A stretch of 64,000 nt of DNA from Heterobilharzia americana (Eukaryota; Platyhelminthes; Trematoda; Strigeidida; Schistosomatidae): positions 105,952,701 through 106,016,700 of the forward strand of contig OX104134.1 of the NCBI GenBank assembly GCA_944470555.2, in the 5' to 3' direction. Below are positions 1 through 11,973 of the stretch, piece by piece. The notes beneath the pieces are model-generated. The model made no database searches, was not told the DNA's origin, and worked only from the letters and a program-made list of their open reading frames with translations. The stretch's first letter is position 1. Each line of letters starts with the position of its first letter. The translations under genes were made by a program, and so were the position numbers.

Positions 1-2250
1 ATTACTTGGTATGTGGCATCTTCATGTAGTTGTTGAATGAGGCGGATAAAAGTTTGTGGTACTCCGTAGTAATGAAGCAGTTTCCAAGTTACCTCTCGGT
101 CGACGCTGTCAAAGGCCTTCTCAAAGTCGATGAAGTTGAGGTAGAGTTGAGTTGACTGCCATTCTATACTCTGTTCTACGATGACGCTTAGCGTAGCGTT
201 GCAATTTGGTCAGCACATGATTTGTACTTCCTGAAGCCTGCCTGTTCCGGTCGCAGTTTTGAATCCAGTGCATCCTTTAGCCTCTCCAGGATGATGCGGC
301 TTAATATTTTACTTGCTTTGGGTGGACAGGAGAGTGATTCCGCGCCAGTTCTTGCAAGCACTGTGGTCTCCCTTCTTCGGCAGTTTGACAAGGTAACCCT
401 TCTTCCAATCAATGGCCAGCTACCTTCTCTTCCTTCCACACCTTCTGCAGTAGTGGTGTGAGCATGTCCGATGTTGTCTCTGCATCTGTTCTCAGTGATT
501 CTGGAGGGATCCCATCTAGTCCTGCTGCTTTCCCACATTTCAGTAGCTTTTTGTCATTCAGGACTTCCATTTTCGTTGGAGGATTTATGTTCACTTGTAA
601 TTCAGCGGCTGCAGGTGGTGGTCGATTCAAGAGCTTCTTGAAGTGGTCGGCCCATTGTTTCCTTTGTTTCTCTTCTTTCGTAATTAAATTTCCTTCTTCA
701 TCTTTTATTGGTTTCATCTGTGTTGATCTCTCCCCAGACAGCAAGCAACCTGGTTATTTGATACAATGTTGTCAGGTCTCTATCTCTCCTACCAACAGCC
801 TGTTCTGCTTCACTTGCCAGTGTTTCGTAGGAGTGTCTTTTGTCTTTGCATGCACTCTTCTTCACTTCTTTGTCCAGTGTAGTGTTTTATACATTGTACT
901 CAGTTCCTCATATCGTTGAGCATCCCTGCACTGGTTCATCTTCTGCTTCACCATCCTCCTCTCCTCTATCAGCTTCCAGGTATCCGTCGAGATCCATTTC
1001 TTGTCTTCTTTCTTCTTCCTTCCTAATACTGTTGTGCAGGTTTCTTTCCACATAACTTTCAAAGACTTTCAGTGCTCTTCCACACAGGTTTCTTCGGGAA
1101 TGTTCCTCGATATCTCCCATTTTGTCTTGATGGCTGCCGTGAAGATGTCCTTTGTAGTTTTGTCCTTCAGTTTCCTAGTTTTGTACTTGTACTGCGGTCT
1201 ATCACCAGCTTCCTTGAAGGCTTTTAACTTGATTTGGAAGGTAGGTTCCTTGCACTAGATAGTGGTCTGAACCTACATCTGCTCCTCTTCTTGACCTTGT
1301 GTTAAGTAGACTGCGTCTCCATTTTCTTGAGATTGAGATGAAGTCAATCTGATTTTTAGTGTGTCCTGGTGTCTGGGGAAGTCCTTGTCGCTCCCTTGTG
1401 AATATCCTTGTGTTTGTGCACACTGCCTCCAATCACCAAATCGTTGAATGCACAGAATTCTGCAAACAATTCTCCGTTCTCATTTATTTCACCTAGCGCT
1501 TCTCGACCTATAGTTAGTTCTCTTCCTGTGTTGTCCCCTCCCATTTTGGCATTCATGTCGCCCATTAGAATTTTGATATTGCCAACTAAGGTCTTGTCCA
1601 GTGTTGATTCAAGTTGTCTATAGAAATCCTCCTTTTTCTCTTGCTCTGCATTATTTGTAGGCGCATAACATTGTATGATTGTGACCTTTCTTCCTTTTGA
1701 GTTGAATCTTGCTGTCATGATCCTGGAGGAGATTGGTTCCCACTGCATGAGAGCCTTCGATGCTCTTGAGGACATCATGATAGCCACTCCAATACTCAGT
1801 GTGCTCGTGGTTGGCGTCTGGGTGACCGGAGTAGATTATTGATTCTCCAGTTGACAGTTTGGAAAGTCCACTCCCATTTCATCTGCTTTCGCAAATTCCT
1901 ACCACTTCGATGTGATACCTTCTCATCTCCTTTGCAATCTGGGCTGCCTTGCTGGGTTCAAACATGGTGTAGACATTCCATGTCCTCATGTTTACTTTCG
2001 CTTTCATCGAGGAAGAGAAGACACATCGGCCAACAATTGGCTTCCCGAAGGCTTTCACCAACTGGCGTCATTTCGCCTCTCCGATTCCAGCGAGGAATAA
2101 GTTTGTTTTCATTTTTTATATTTTGTTTGTGCATTGAAGTTTCTTTAGCGGTTAGATTTGTTTTCCGGGGTAGGGTTGCTCTCCCTATGCCCAACCTTTC
2201 CTCTTTACCTGGGCTTAGGACCGGCAGGTAACTAGTGATCTGGTTAACCA
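1..2250 (-). mobile_element. RTE-clade (SR2-like) non-LTR retrotransposon, decayed, cut by window edge
   Basis: Read on the minus strand this is an endonuclease followed by a reverse transcriptase. The endonuclease starts near 2,010 with MRTWNVYTM, continues near 1,680-1,540 with CYAPTNNAE and LMGDMNAKMG, and reaches the GSDHYLV catalytic histidine motif near 1,260. The RT part starts near 740. It shows GKAAGLDGIPPESL near 520-560, RPEQAGF near 230, and palm motif A as NFIDFEKAFDSV at about 100-140. The coding sequence lies in several frames (1,787-1,356, 1,432-1,202, 744-409 and 538-188), so frameshifts have killed it. The remaining RT core and 3' end would lie left of base 1. The 5' edge near 2,250 is approximate. 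RTE elements are APE-type non-LTR retrotransposons; SR2 is the schistosome representative, and the name is my recognition. Confidence 0.85.
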
Positions 2251-4796
2251 TGATTACTCCTCACTATATATGTAAAATTTCAAATAGAAATTCTATTGGC
2301 GTATTTCAGACTTTAGTAGTGAATATTTTAGTTTAAAATTAACTTTGATTGGGATATCAGCACTAAAGAACGGTGTACTATGAAAATAATTTTGTTTGGT
2401 TCCGAGTGAGAAACTAATCTAAAAGAAATACCAATTGTCCTGAATTCCATGTTTAGATCCATTTACCAGTTACCATGTAGAACCAAGTATTTCCTTGAGA
2501 ACTTTTACTCTCATCATTCAGTACAAACCAGTCTATCAGAAAACGGTTAGCACCTCTCTTGAAGAGGGTTACGTTTGTTGTTTTTTTCCCACTAAATAAC
2601 ATATATAGCTAAGTAAACATCAACATTACATGATCAGCCAAGTTGGTATACGTTTAAACAGCAGTTTAAACCAACATTGCATTATCTATGTAATGCTTGT
2701 GCAGTTTCCAAATGCATGGAACAATACTGAAATAAGAAAGACTATTCAACTCGTGAAGCCCACCCATTGCAAATGAGATGAAAGTTACTTCTTTGCAAAC
2801 TTGAAAAAAAATGTAGTCAGGAGTTTCAATTTTTGATATGAAATGAGTCATTTATGTGTATGCTGTTGTTGCATACTCAAACACTAGAAAAAGTAACGCA
2901 TTTGTCTTAGCCTAAATAGTTTTGGGTACCAGTTATCGATCAATCATTCTGTGGAACAGTAGGCAGAGTTTTTCATTGAATAAACATGTAAATTCTGAGC
3001 AACATTCATAGTATTATTTGTATATAAACTAGTGATAGCCTAGATAAACACTTATTATGACAAAATTATATTTGTCAGTTTATCCATCGCCGACTACAGG
3101 TGCTACTTGTTTATGATTAGTGAACTTTTTTTAGACAACTTAAGGAATTATAGAACACTTTCCAGCATGGTGTATAAAAGATGTCTTAACCTTCAAAGTA
3201 ATCATTATTTTCAGGGATTTCTATGCTTGTATATCAGGCGAAGCTCTTCTGTATATATAGCAAATATTGGAAGTCAACGAAGAAAAAAATTACTGTAAAT
3301 GTTTTAAAAACATGACGTTCTAGTATGCATATAAAAATATCACATGCACTACATATAGAAAGTGAGTTTAAGGTAGGTCATTTCAACCCACCAAGTTCAC
3401 TGTCCATTAAAGACCAGTTGCTAAAGTGTTGATTAATAACTAGGTAATCGTTAGTTCACCTGATATGATCCTATGAGAGACTGGTGTGGTCTTTATGGCA
3501 CACTTATGACTTCAGTGACTACAACACTTAACAAGTGCCATGACGACTTTCTAAGGGCATAAATTTCATCAATATTCTACACCTACGTTACTGGCAAAGT
3601 GTCAACAAATACGAAATATACGTATAGAGTTCCTTATTAAATTAAAGTTAGCTATTCTACTGTATAATTCTTATTCGTCTGACTTCATGGTCACATTGCC
3701 CACCTGATAACAATAGTTTATTGGGCATTGAGGAGTAAACGGGGTGATACATGTTAATTCCATTCACTGACTGAGGATTGTGGGTGACATCTGTCTAGGA
3801 AAATGACTTTCAAATGTGAGAAAGACAAATAATTCCAAATATTTTAAATCAAAACACAAAATTGGAAGTCGTAATTTTCTCAAATGTCACACATTATGAT
3901 CTCGAGGCTATCAATTAGAAAGTACTGATAGATATCTTCTTCATATATCAAGTTACCAACTGTGGATTTGCTGAAGTGTAGTACTGCTTTCTCACCGAAG
4001 TACTAATATACTTGCCACTTTTGAGCTTTTGATCGATTTATGAAAAAGCTCAAATGTTGTACAGGAATAAATCTATGTCAACTTAACAACCACAGTCTGC
4101 GTATCCAATCGTAGAAGTTATGGAAAAGCTAATCAGTGCTTCAATTTGGATTTTTGCCTCCCATGTTTTTATTCTTGTCTGCTTTGGATCGTCACTCTAC
4201 AACACTCCCCTTAAATATTTAATTTAATACAGAGAATCAAGAGGAAAACCTTGTTCATCATGGTAAATCACCCTGGATTGTTGGTGAGGTACTCTATAGA
4301 TTGATCTACAAGGAAATAGTACGAAACAAAAATCTTTCTGTTTATTTGAAATGGTATCAGAAGTTTCTCTACTTACATATTAACCCTTAAAGAAGATTTT
4401 AAACCCTATGGGTCCAGAAATAAAACAATATGAAGGTTAAGCGAATGTAGGTGCCTGTTTTTTATTGTAAGATACAGATTTTTGTGTGACACACAAATCA
4501 TGAATGGTAAAAATGAAATTTATTAAATGTAAGTGGAATAAGGCAGAAAGAATCAGTCTTCACAGTTTTTCTGTTTAGCTATCAAAACGCAAATATATGC
4601 ATGTAGTTTTTAAACAGTACTGAATTATGAGTTAAGCGGTTTAGTATTGAGGCATTTGTTGTCAATCTGGAATCTGAAATCAGTGTGTACAAGTTTATTC
4701 ACCTCTACTTTTTATTTAAGTACACATTCCATTCAAAAGTCCTGTATTTAATGAATCTTAAATTAGAATTTTAAAAATAAATTCCGGTCTATTCAT
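2251..4796. other. AT-rich DNA, nothing recognised
   Basis: No reading frame longer than about 60 codons, no recognised protein motif and no repeat structure was seen. It separates two RTE-derived insertions. Confidence 0.5.
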
Positions 4797-4804
4797 TTAC
4801 CACA

Positions 4805-5398
4805 AGAGAGGCGTTCAATAACCTGAAACCAGTGTGGAGATATGCTGCACTCAGCATCAAGCGTGAACAACATCCCAATTTTTAACACCAATGTCAGTCA
4901 AGTCAGTCAGTGCTTCTATGTGATGCTTCACAGACTTGACGCCTTACGGAAAGCATTTCCAACAAACTTCAGATATTCATTCATCAACAAATGCCTACAC
5001 TGGCTCCTTACTGAAGCTCAGATGACCAGAATAACAAGAATAAGCAGAAGGAACTCTGGCTGACTGGCTGGCTGGCCAGAATTGGCAACGAACCAATCAA
5101 CAACAACCTATCACTCAACAAATATGCACTGGAACGAAGTGCAGAGATGGATTGGAATGGGCATGCACTGAGAAGACCATTCGGGGACATCACGTGCCAG
5201 TCTAGGTCGTCGAGTGGAAGCCAGATGGAAAACGACGAGTTGGGCGTCCGTGGTGAGGGTGACATGGAGGAGATGTTGTGAGGAAGAAATGAGAGCTTGT
5301 TGGCAGTGGTGGAGCCAGGTTGAAAATATTTCAGTGAAGAGAGTGGAATGTAGGCGTGCTACTGAAGCCTTATATCTTCCACTAGGATTCAAGGGACA

Positions 5399-5432
<34 letters not shown>

Positions 5433-5433
5433 G
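4805..5433 (+). mobile_element. 5'-truncated RTE (SR2-like) 3' end with 8-bp target duplication
   Basis: This is the 3' terminal ~600 bp of the element also present at 19,117-20,497. A 73-codon stretch (4,842-5,063) translates identically to 19,930-20,151. The copy ends in a (TAA)n tail, the usual RTE 3' end. TTACCACA occurs at 4,797-4,804 and again at 5,434-5,441, a plausible target-site duplication. The copy holds only the C-terminal tail and 3' UTR, so it cannot encode an RT. Near-identity with the 19-20 kb copy points to recent insertion from the same subfamily. Confidence 0.88.
5399..5432 (+). repeat. (TAA)n 3' tail of the RTE copy
   Basis: About eleven uninterrupted TAA/AAT units follow the CAAGGGA end of the element. 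The related copy at 20,483-20,497 has only about three to four units, so the long tract may have expanded as a microsatellite after insertion. Confidence 0.95.
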
Positions 5434-5441
5434 TTACCACA

Positions 5442-6289
5442 CTTTCCGAATTATGCGACAAACATTAAAAGTACATAAGTACAATAAGCCAATTATAAAG
5501 TTTGCTTATTTGCCTTAAGTTTACAGAAAAACGTTAATGAATCAATCTCTTGTTTTAAACAAGTAAACTTAATCAGTTTACCATAGATAAAATGTTCAGT
5601 AATGTAAACTCTGTAATCTGCTTACCGCTTTACCTCCTCTATTCACTAAAGAAGGTCCTATTAAGTTATGTCGTTGTCCACTTGTCATGATTCACGATGT
5701 ATTCGTCTTTGCTAACAAAACTGACTGGTGATAATCGGTAGCGGTTAATAAATACTCGTATTCATTCAAATATATACTTATTAGCAGTAATTTATCAAGT
5801 GTCGAATTCTTATTGGTAGTTTGTTAAGGTCATTTATGATTGGTAAATCTATTGTATCAACTTAAAATCATGAAGGTAGATAGTGCAAAATGATGCCAAC
5901 GTATACACTATCTGATCTCTTGAATAAGAAATTACTAACAAAATGTTTGCTCAAGCTATGCAAATATATCTAAACAGAGTTTCTCAGAAAAAAACTATCA
6001 GAATGCTGTAGAAGACGGTAGAAATTAATCGAAAGGGACCGTTGCACCCAGAATTCATCTATATCATATTTTTAATATCCATTACCCTATTATCACTCAG
6101 GTCTCATTGTCAGGGAGTAACCAGTGTCAAATGAACCCCTGAATGTTAAAAGAAAAAGTATTACTCTTACTCTTGACAACTGTCACTGTCATTCTGCTGA
6201 AGCCTAATGAGGCTAATAAAAACACTGAATTCTACTTTAACAAACGATACAATCAAAACCATTATTTTGTTGTATTACGGATTGCACAA
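5442..6289. other. AT-rich DNA, nothing recognised
   Basis: No convincing reading frame or repeat. A short frame near 6,143 runs into the CR1-like fragment that follows and is not supported as a gene. Confidence 0.5.
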
Positions 6290-6690
6290 TATAGTCTCCT
6301 AACTGATAGCTGCTACCTTGACGTGGTGGTCGAGCTTGGACATCACGATAACAAGACGAGCCAAGCCGGTGGAACGCATGTTCCTTAGAGATCTTACCAC
6401 ACCAAGTTAGTCTTTTGGGTAGTAACAAGACAAAAAGCGGTTACCGTCAAATTGTGAGTTTCTACGCTATGATAGGTAGGACAAGGGGGGAATTCGTACT
6501 ATTGGCTAGACAGGAGTGTGACATCAGCAAGTTATTTACCGTGAATGACTAGCACTACCTCATTGATGCTGCCTTATCTATGGAAAATAGGGCGGAAAGT
6601 CAATCCTAAATATATCACACTCTTCTCTAAGCTACGGCATGTCAATGCTAGCAGCATGGGTTGATACTTAGATTTAAAACCAACAAAGTT
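6290..6690 (+). mobile_element. CR1-like non-LTR element, 5' untranslated region fragment
   Basis: The stretch from CTTGACGTGGTGGTCGAGC (6,318) through the region near 6,650 runs parallel to the reverse complement of 36,410-36,040, the 5' end of the CR1-like copy there. The shared order is: rule-like start with a CAC(G/A)AT(A/G)A motif, GGTGGAAC, AAAAGC(A/G)GTTACCGT, a CTATGAT stretch, GTGTGACA(T/G)CAG, GATGCTGCCTT. A related version occurs on the minus strand near 56,800-56,480. No coding region follows, so this is a 5' fragment only; its right edge is uncertain. Confidence 0.65.
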
Positions 6691-8384
6691 ATATCTCAAA
6701 CTTCTAAAAAGGCAGCGTGTGACCAGCCTTAAGCAGATGCTTCATGGGACTTGCCGTTACATAATAAACCCCCTTTTTTAGATACGTCAACAGGAACTAA
6801 CTTTCAACAGTATAGGCAGCAAAGAAGTATCAACACCCAACAGGCTTGAAGCAGAATACAAACGATAGAATTATTTTATTCTTTGTTTTCCGTTACTCTG
6901 GAATTTTTTCATAAATCTTGAAAAAGCTGTTGATTTATTCTTATTGCATACCCTGGCTGTTGAATCGATGACTTGATAATTATTCTCTCCTCCTTCTCGC
7001 CTGACTATATTGTCTTTTGAGATTGTTGCATGGTTGTGGAACACAGCGCGCATTGCAACAGTTGAGCTTTTCACATACCAACCATCTCAACGAAATCTGT
7101 CCTTCTAAACTTTGCTAACTTCTTACACTGATCTGTGTTCTGGATTCCATGATTATTGCATTGTATGAGGTAGATCTAACTCTTTTGTTTAAGGGATTTA
7201 ACAGAATGCTTAAGCGGATTAGGCTTATCGTAATCCTAACTTTGCTTAAAGTTAAGCGTAAACTTTTTGATATTACTTCCCTATATGAAGATACAGTAGA
7301 TGGCTTAAACTTCTATTTAAAGTAAAGGACTGATTGAACAAAGAGGTGGTTTTTTATTAGGTCTTCGTTGTCCAGTCGGACGATGAAACACAGTATGTAC
7401 AGAAAACCAAAATCGAGTGATGAGAACACCCAACTCTCTTAGTTTGTGCGCACCAACTATAAACTAAACCTGGTGAAATGCTTAGTTCATTGTACCAACG
7501 TCATTACTCTGATGACACCTTAGAAGAGGAGCTTGGTATCATACATAGCCTACCAAATTGGTGACCAAGCAAATGAGTGAGGAGAAAACTAATCCAAAGA
7601 AACCTTTTTTCTTGAATTCAAAGGTGACATTCCTGGCAAGTTTACAGCACAAACTTTAAAAAAGCTTGTAGGATAAACTTTAACCTTACCTTCTGCACTT
7701 GGTCAATTGTAGGTGAAGGGTGGGAAGAGACTGTGATTCTGCCTGTTCTATGTACGTTTATCAGGTTAACTTCTTCTGTGAAGCAAGTTACATAAGGTAT
7801 ATAGGTAGGGAAGTTCATCATAGAATATCTCAACGCCATCCAACACAGTCGAATAAAGGTTAAATAAAAGCAATTTAAAGCTCACACGGTGTAGATACTG
7901 GTCATGAAATTAAAGCAAGCAAGGTTAGTACCTTATTTACTGTATACTTTCTAGTCTTCTTGTGGTTTAGATATTCACCTACTACAAACCTGTACAAATG
8001 ATAACTTTATATTCAAAAAAACAACTATCATTGCCTTGGAAATCAAGAAAAAATAACTAGCTTCAGTCTGTGTTACTTTTTTGTCTAGTGGACTAAAACT
8101 GTTTGCACAGGACCCTCTACCGAGTTAACCCCATAGTGTCTGTCTCTTGATTTTTCTTACGTAACCCTTTTAGTGTTAGTACATACATGCTTTTCCTTAC
8201 ACTGTTATTTGTTAAGCAGTCAGTGAATTAACCACCTAATTAGCTTTCTTATTCATTCCTATCAATCCTTTTTATTACCCCATTCGTCAATTCCTACCTT
8301 CTTTCTCTAATGAATAGCTTTTTAAGTAACTTAGGGCTGATAATTACTTCAGCTAATTGACCCACCATTACAAAAAGGCATTAT
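6691..8384. other. AT-rich DNA, nothing recognised
   Basis: Short frames at 6,871-7,074 and 7,642-7,839 have no recognisable motif and are probably chance. No repeat was identified. Confidence 0.45.
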
Positions 8385-8600
8385 GTTACTAAATGTGACA
8401 TAACGTGCTGGTCACTGAGCCTGAAGGTCCTGGTTTCCGTCTCTGGTGGGGTCAGAGGTACGCACTGCTGAAGAGTTCCAAAACACCTGTTTGGTACCCC
8501 CAAGTTTCCAATGTTCCTCTAGATGATGTCAGGCCATCATGAATATCAACTTGAAATCAATGAATCGTCGGAAACCCACAAACTGAATTGAGCTCATTGT
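8385..8600 (+). mobile_element. SINE-like unit, family copy 1
   Basis: The stretch starting GTGACATAACGTGCTGGTCA aligns by eye with the reverse complement of 24,355-24,545. The two share GTGCTGG/ATGCTGG, a GG(T/C)CCTGGTTTCC-type box B-like stretch, a TTTGG(T/G) block and a common end near CATCATGAATATCAACTTG. A box B-like motif near the head suggests a tRNA-derived retroposon, but the internal promoter is degenerate. Boundaries are approximate. Confidence 0.45.
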
Positions 8601-9675
8601 GAACTAAAGAACCTGTTCAAGTTCGCTGGATATATTTGTGTATGATAGAGTCTGAAGCCACCATCTGCTTCTTGTTTTCATCTGAGTCTCAGCATGGTGT
8701 ATTCCAGGTTTTCATTTTCTAACCCATAATTATACTGGAATGCATCTGTTACTGAATTCACGCGCATGAAGAAATCCCTGGTAAATTCTTCCTTCAGTAA
8801 AGTTAATTTGTTTTCCACATTTCTTTACCATTTTTCAGTAGTATGATTAAACATCCTTAAAAACCTGTATTCCTAACTTTTGATAAATACATACGCTACG
8901 AATGAGGAAATTGTTGATCCTGTCTTGCTTTTTCTGTTTGTTTACATACTTCGTCCGGAAACTTGAAGACTGTGGAGGTTAGAGACCACTGTACACACAA
9001 TACTGTCTTTACAACAGATGCTTCATTTCTGTGAAAAATTTCTATCAAAATATTAAGCTCAATTCTGACTACCTCCAGTACCATAGTGATTGATATCTTA
9101 GTGCAAAGGCTAAACTTTTTCAGCGTCTAAATGCAGAATGTCAAGCCATAGTTTCAATTTATATGAATTGATTAGTTTAAAACTTACGCAACTTGCAATA
9201 CGACATCATTTCAACCCTAACCATTTAGATAGCTCATAATTTGCACATATCTGAAGTTAATTATTGATCTTTTTAGAGAAACTAGCTCTATAAACCTACA
9301 TTCTACTGGGATTACTCTTCTTTAAGGTTTTTAAGTAAACTTTGTAGACTTCCCCTAAGGCAGCTGCATTTGATATATCCTACGGATTATATATTTCTGG
9401 ATCATATTCATGGTAGTATCTACGGATTTCTTAATCTCTTCTTGTGGTCCTGCTTGCTTATATCTGTTCGCTTTATTGCCTTATCCATAAATGTTGCTGA
9501 ATTATCTTTATCAGATTTGGTGATCGCTGTGTTAACATAATTTTTTGAATTATTCTAAGGTAATATAATTGCTTGTATTATACCGTCGTTGATTGGACCG
9601 AATTCATCGCCTTCTATTGGCATATCAGCTCCTGTGCGGATGCCTCTATATTGTCTGTGTTTTTTTAATTATATA

Positions 9676-9984
9676 TAGTAATGATGGATAGTGGCTAGCA
9701 GTAGAATCTAAGATGCGCATTTCGTCCTATTTGCCAATATGCCCATAGAGACCGATCAGTTCAGTCCCAGTAAACTAAAACTATACCCGTCTCACAGGAA
9801 ATGACTGCTGTGTCTGGGTGTTGTAGACGACTACGTCCTGGCGTTTGGGGAGATCGTTCCCAAGCCCCAGTCCCGGTGTGGATATCATCTCTCACCGGGG
9901 GGCAGGTAAATACAGCTGACGGGTTCCAAATAACATTGAGCGCACACCGTAGGTCCCACAGTTAGCCGCCATCCATCACTACTA
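9676..9984 (-). repeat. Sm-alpha-like repeat unit with inverted ends
   Basis: A GC-richer unit of about 309 bp in AT-rich DNA. Its ends are inverted repeats of about 24 bp (TAGTAATGATGGATAGTGGC against TAGTAGTGATGGATGGCGGC, four differences in 24). On the minus strand it carries CAAATAGGACGAAATGCGC followed by GATTCTACTGCTAGCCAC, which resembles the 3' half of the hammerhead region of the schistosome Sm-alpha satellite/SINE. Family knowledge: Sm-alpha units are tRNA-like, transcribed by Pol III and encode hammerhead ribozymes. The assignment rests on memory of that motif and needs an alignment. Confidence 0.55.
9713..9765 (-). ncRNA. Degenerate hammerhead ribozyme remnant
   Basis: On the minus strand the order is CTGATC, a stem II candidate (GTCTCTAT pairing with ATAGGAC, one bulge), then GAAA and a TGCGC stem. 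The GAAA half of the catalytic core is intact. The CUGANGA half reads CUGAUCG, so the conserved G and A after the variable position are altered; cleavage is therefore unlikely. The stem II loop is also longer than in the typical Sm-alpha ribozyme. The call depends on the surrounding unit being Sm-alpha-like. Confidence 0.45.
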
Positions 9985-11768
9985 TATTCCAAGGTAGTTT
10001 TTCCGGTTTTGCCTAGCTCTGTTTCGTCTTCTTTCGTTTCTTCAGTACTTGTAGAGTTTGTACTTGATACTGTTCATGATTTGTCTTATTGACTTAGCCT
10101 AATTCTATCTGTTTGCTGAGGAAGAAACCTGTGCTTATGTTTAGTCTTTTATCGGGTTCAGATAAGCTCAAAGTTCTCTACTAAACACTGATCATCTATT
10201 GTTTTTGTTTAGAGTCAATTTTGTTTCATTCATAGGGGCATTTTTTTCCCATAGAGGTTCTCTTCTTTCATACATTTATGAGTACTTGTAATTTTCCATT
10301 GTTACACAAAACTGAAACGATAAATCTATTTTGATATATTATGATCCCAAATAAGATGAATCGGATATCATGGGTTTAAGTGTTAGTGACCTCCAAAGAA
10401 ACTATTTCATTAACTTGTTATGCTTTTTAATCCAAGTGTTTCTGGATTTCTGGTTAACCTCCCTTTGCAATATGCTCCGATTTCAAGTTCATCACCTTTG
10501 TTTTTACCTCACTTTAAAGTCTGCAGCAACGCTGTGGATACATTGACATTGACAGAGATTAACTAAAATGCAAACTTATTTGTTAGTACTCAGGTCAATT
10601 TAATTTAGTGGAGAAGGGAACAGAGTAATTACTAAGTCATTGTTCACCTATTTAACAGTCAATACATACAATGGAAATGAAGTAACAGCCTTGAAAGAGA
10701 TGTGAAAAATTGTACAGGTACAGAAAACAAAGAATGAAATCATTCAAACTAGTACAATTATTTTGATGTGATTTCATTCAACAATTTGCATCTGAATCAT
10801 AATCCATTACATAATACTGGATGCCTATATGCTGCCAAAAAATTCTTAATGTGAAATCGTTTTCACTTAAGCTTTGGTTTTCCTTCAGGTAAACTACTCA
10901 CTTTTTCTGAGATGTAGGAAATTCCGTTTTAGTAGACTGAAATTAGAAGAAAATACAACTTCAAGGTTTATTATTAATTATCTCTAGTTCATCAAAACGA
11001 ATATAGTTCAGCTTGATGTTAATCTTTAATTTGTTACCAGATGATTTCCAAAATCTAATAGGAAAGGTTTTAGTAATTTACAGTAAGTGAATATGATAGA
11101 TGTGGTCTTGCAAAATATCGACTTAAGTCGACGAAATCTTTCCAGTGAAAATATTGTAAGAGAAAGTTATTGTCTCTACCAACTTAGTTTATTCCATATA
11201 TCCTCACTCTCAGTAAACTTCAAGAAATTCATTGTATAACTAGTCATCCATTCCGTACTGGAGAGAAATATATGTCCAGTGTTCTATGATTTTCTTTTGG
11301 ATAACATTAATACTTAATGAAAACTTCCTTGAACCTGATTAGACTGATATAGTTCAGGTGGACTGGAATACTTGCATACTGTTTATATATTACCTCTTCC
11401 TCATTCATAGGGTCCTGTCGTTCGTAAAATTCATTAAAGAAATTATGCACTTTAGGAAAGCAACAATTCACGTATTATCTTTATGAAAATTCCAACTTTT
11501 GATGTTATCATGAGCAATAATTTTGCTCGAAATATTGCGAAAATTCGAAGTCATCATTGTCTATAAACTTGTCATTATCAATTCATTTATAATATAGTAA
11601 TAATCTGTGCCAAATAAAATAAAATTCATTTAACATAGTGTACCACAGTAAATACATTCCAATGCTGAGAGATATCAGTTTTAATAGGTGACATAACGTC
11701 GCTCATATTTTTCATAAGAGCAACCGAATGGCTAGATTACATATTTTGTCGATAAGCCTTCAGACTAA
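9985..11768. other. AT-rich DNA, nothing recognised
   Basis: No reading frame above about 60 codons and no repeat structure was seen between the Sm-alpha-like unit and the first foldback. Confidence 0.45.
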
Positions 11769-11973
11769 CATATTAGATTTGTTTATTTGATATATACAAC
11801 ACAGTGATACAGTGTTATTTACTTGATGACGTTTCGAGCATAAATTATCATTGCTCATTGCTTATTGCTCACATTGATATGATTATGAGTAGTGATAATT
11901 TATGCTCGAAATGTCATCAAGTAAATAATACTAGATCATTGTGTGTTATAAATCAAATAAACAAATCTAATAT
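11769..11973. repeat. Foldback element (90-bp inverted arms)
   Basis: The left arm 11,769-11,858 and right arm 11,885-11,973 are reverse complements with roughly 90% identity and a 26-bp loop. Both arms contain ATTAGATTTGTTTATTTGAT at the outer end and TTTCGAGCATAAATTATCA near the loop. No clear target duplication flanks it. The structure resembles a MITE or foldback element. It is too short to encode a protein, and the frame covering 11,804-12,103 is a by-product. Confidence 0.8.

Noticed and set aside
222..1258. Plus-strand frames over the left RTE copy
   Set aside because: They are antisense to the endonuclease/RT coding sequence, which carries recognisable motifs on the minus strand.
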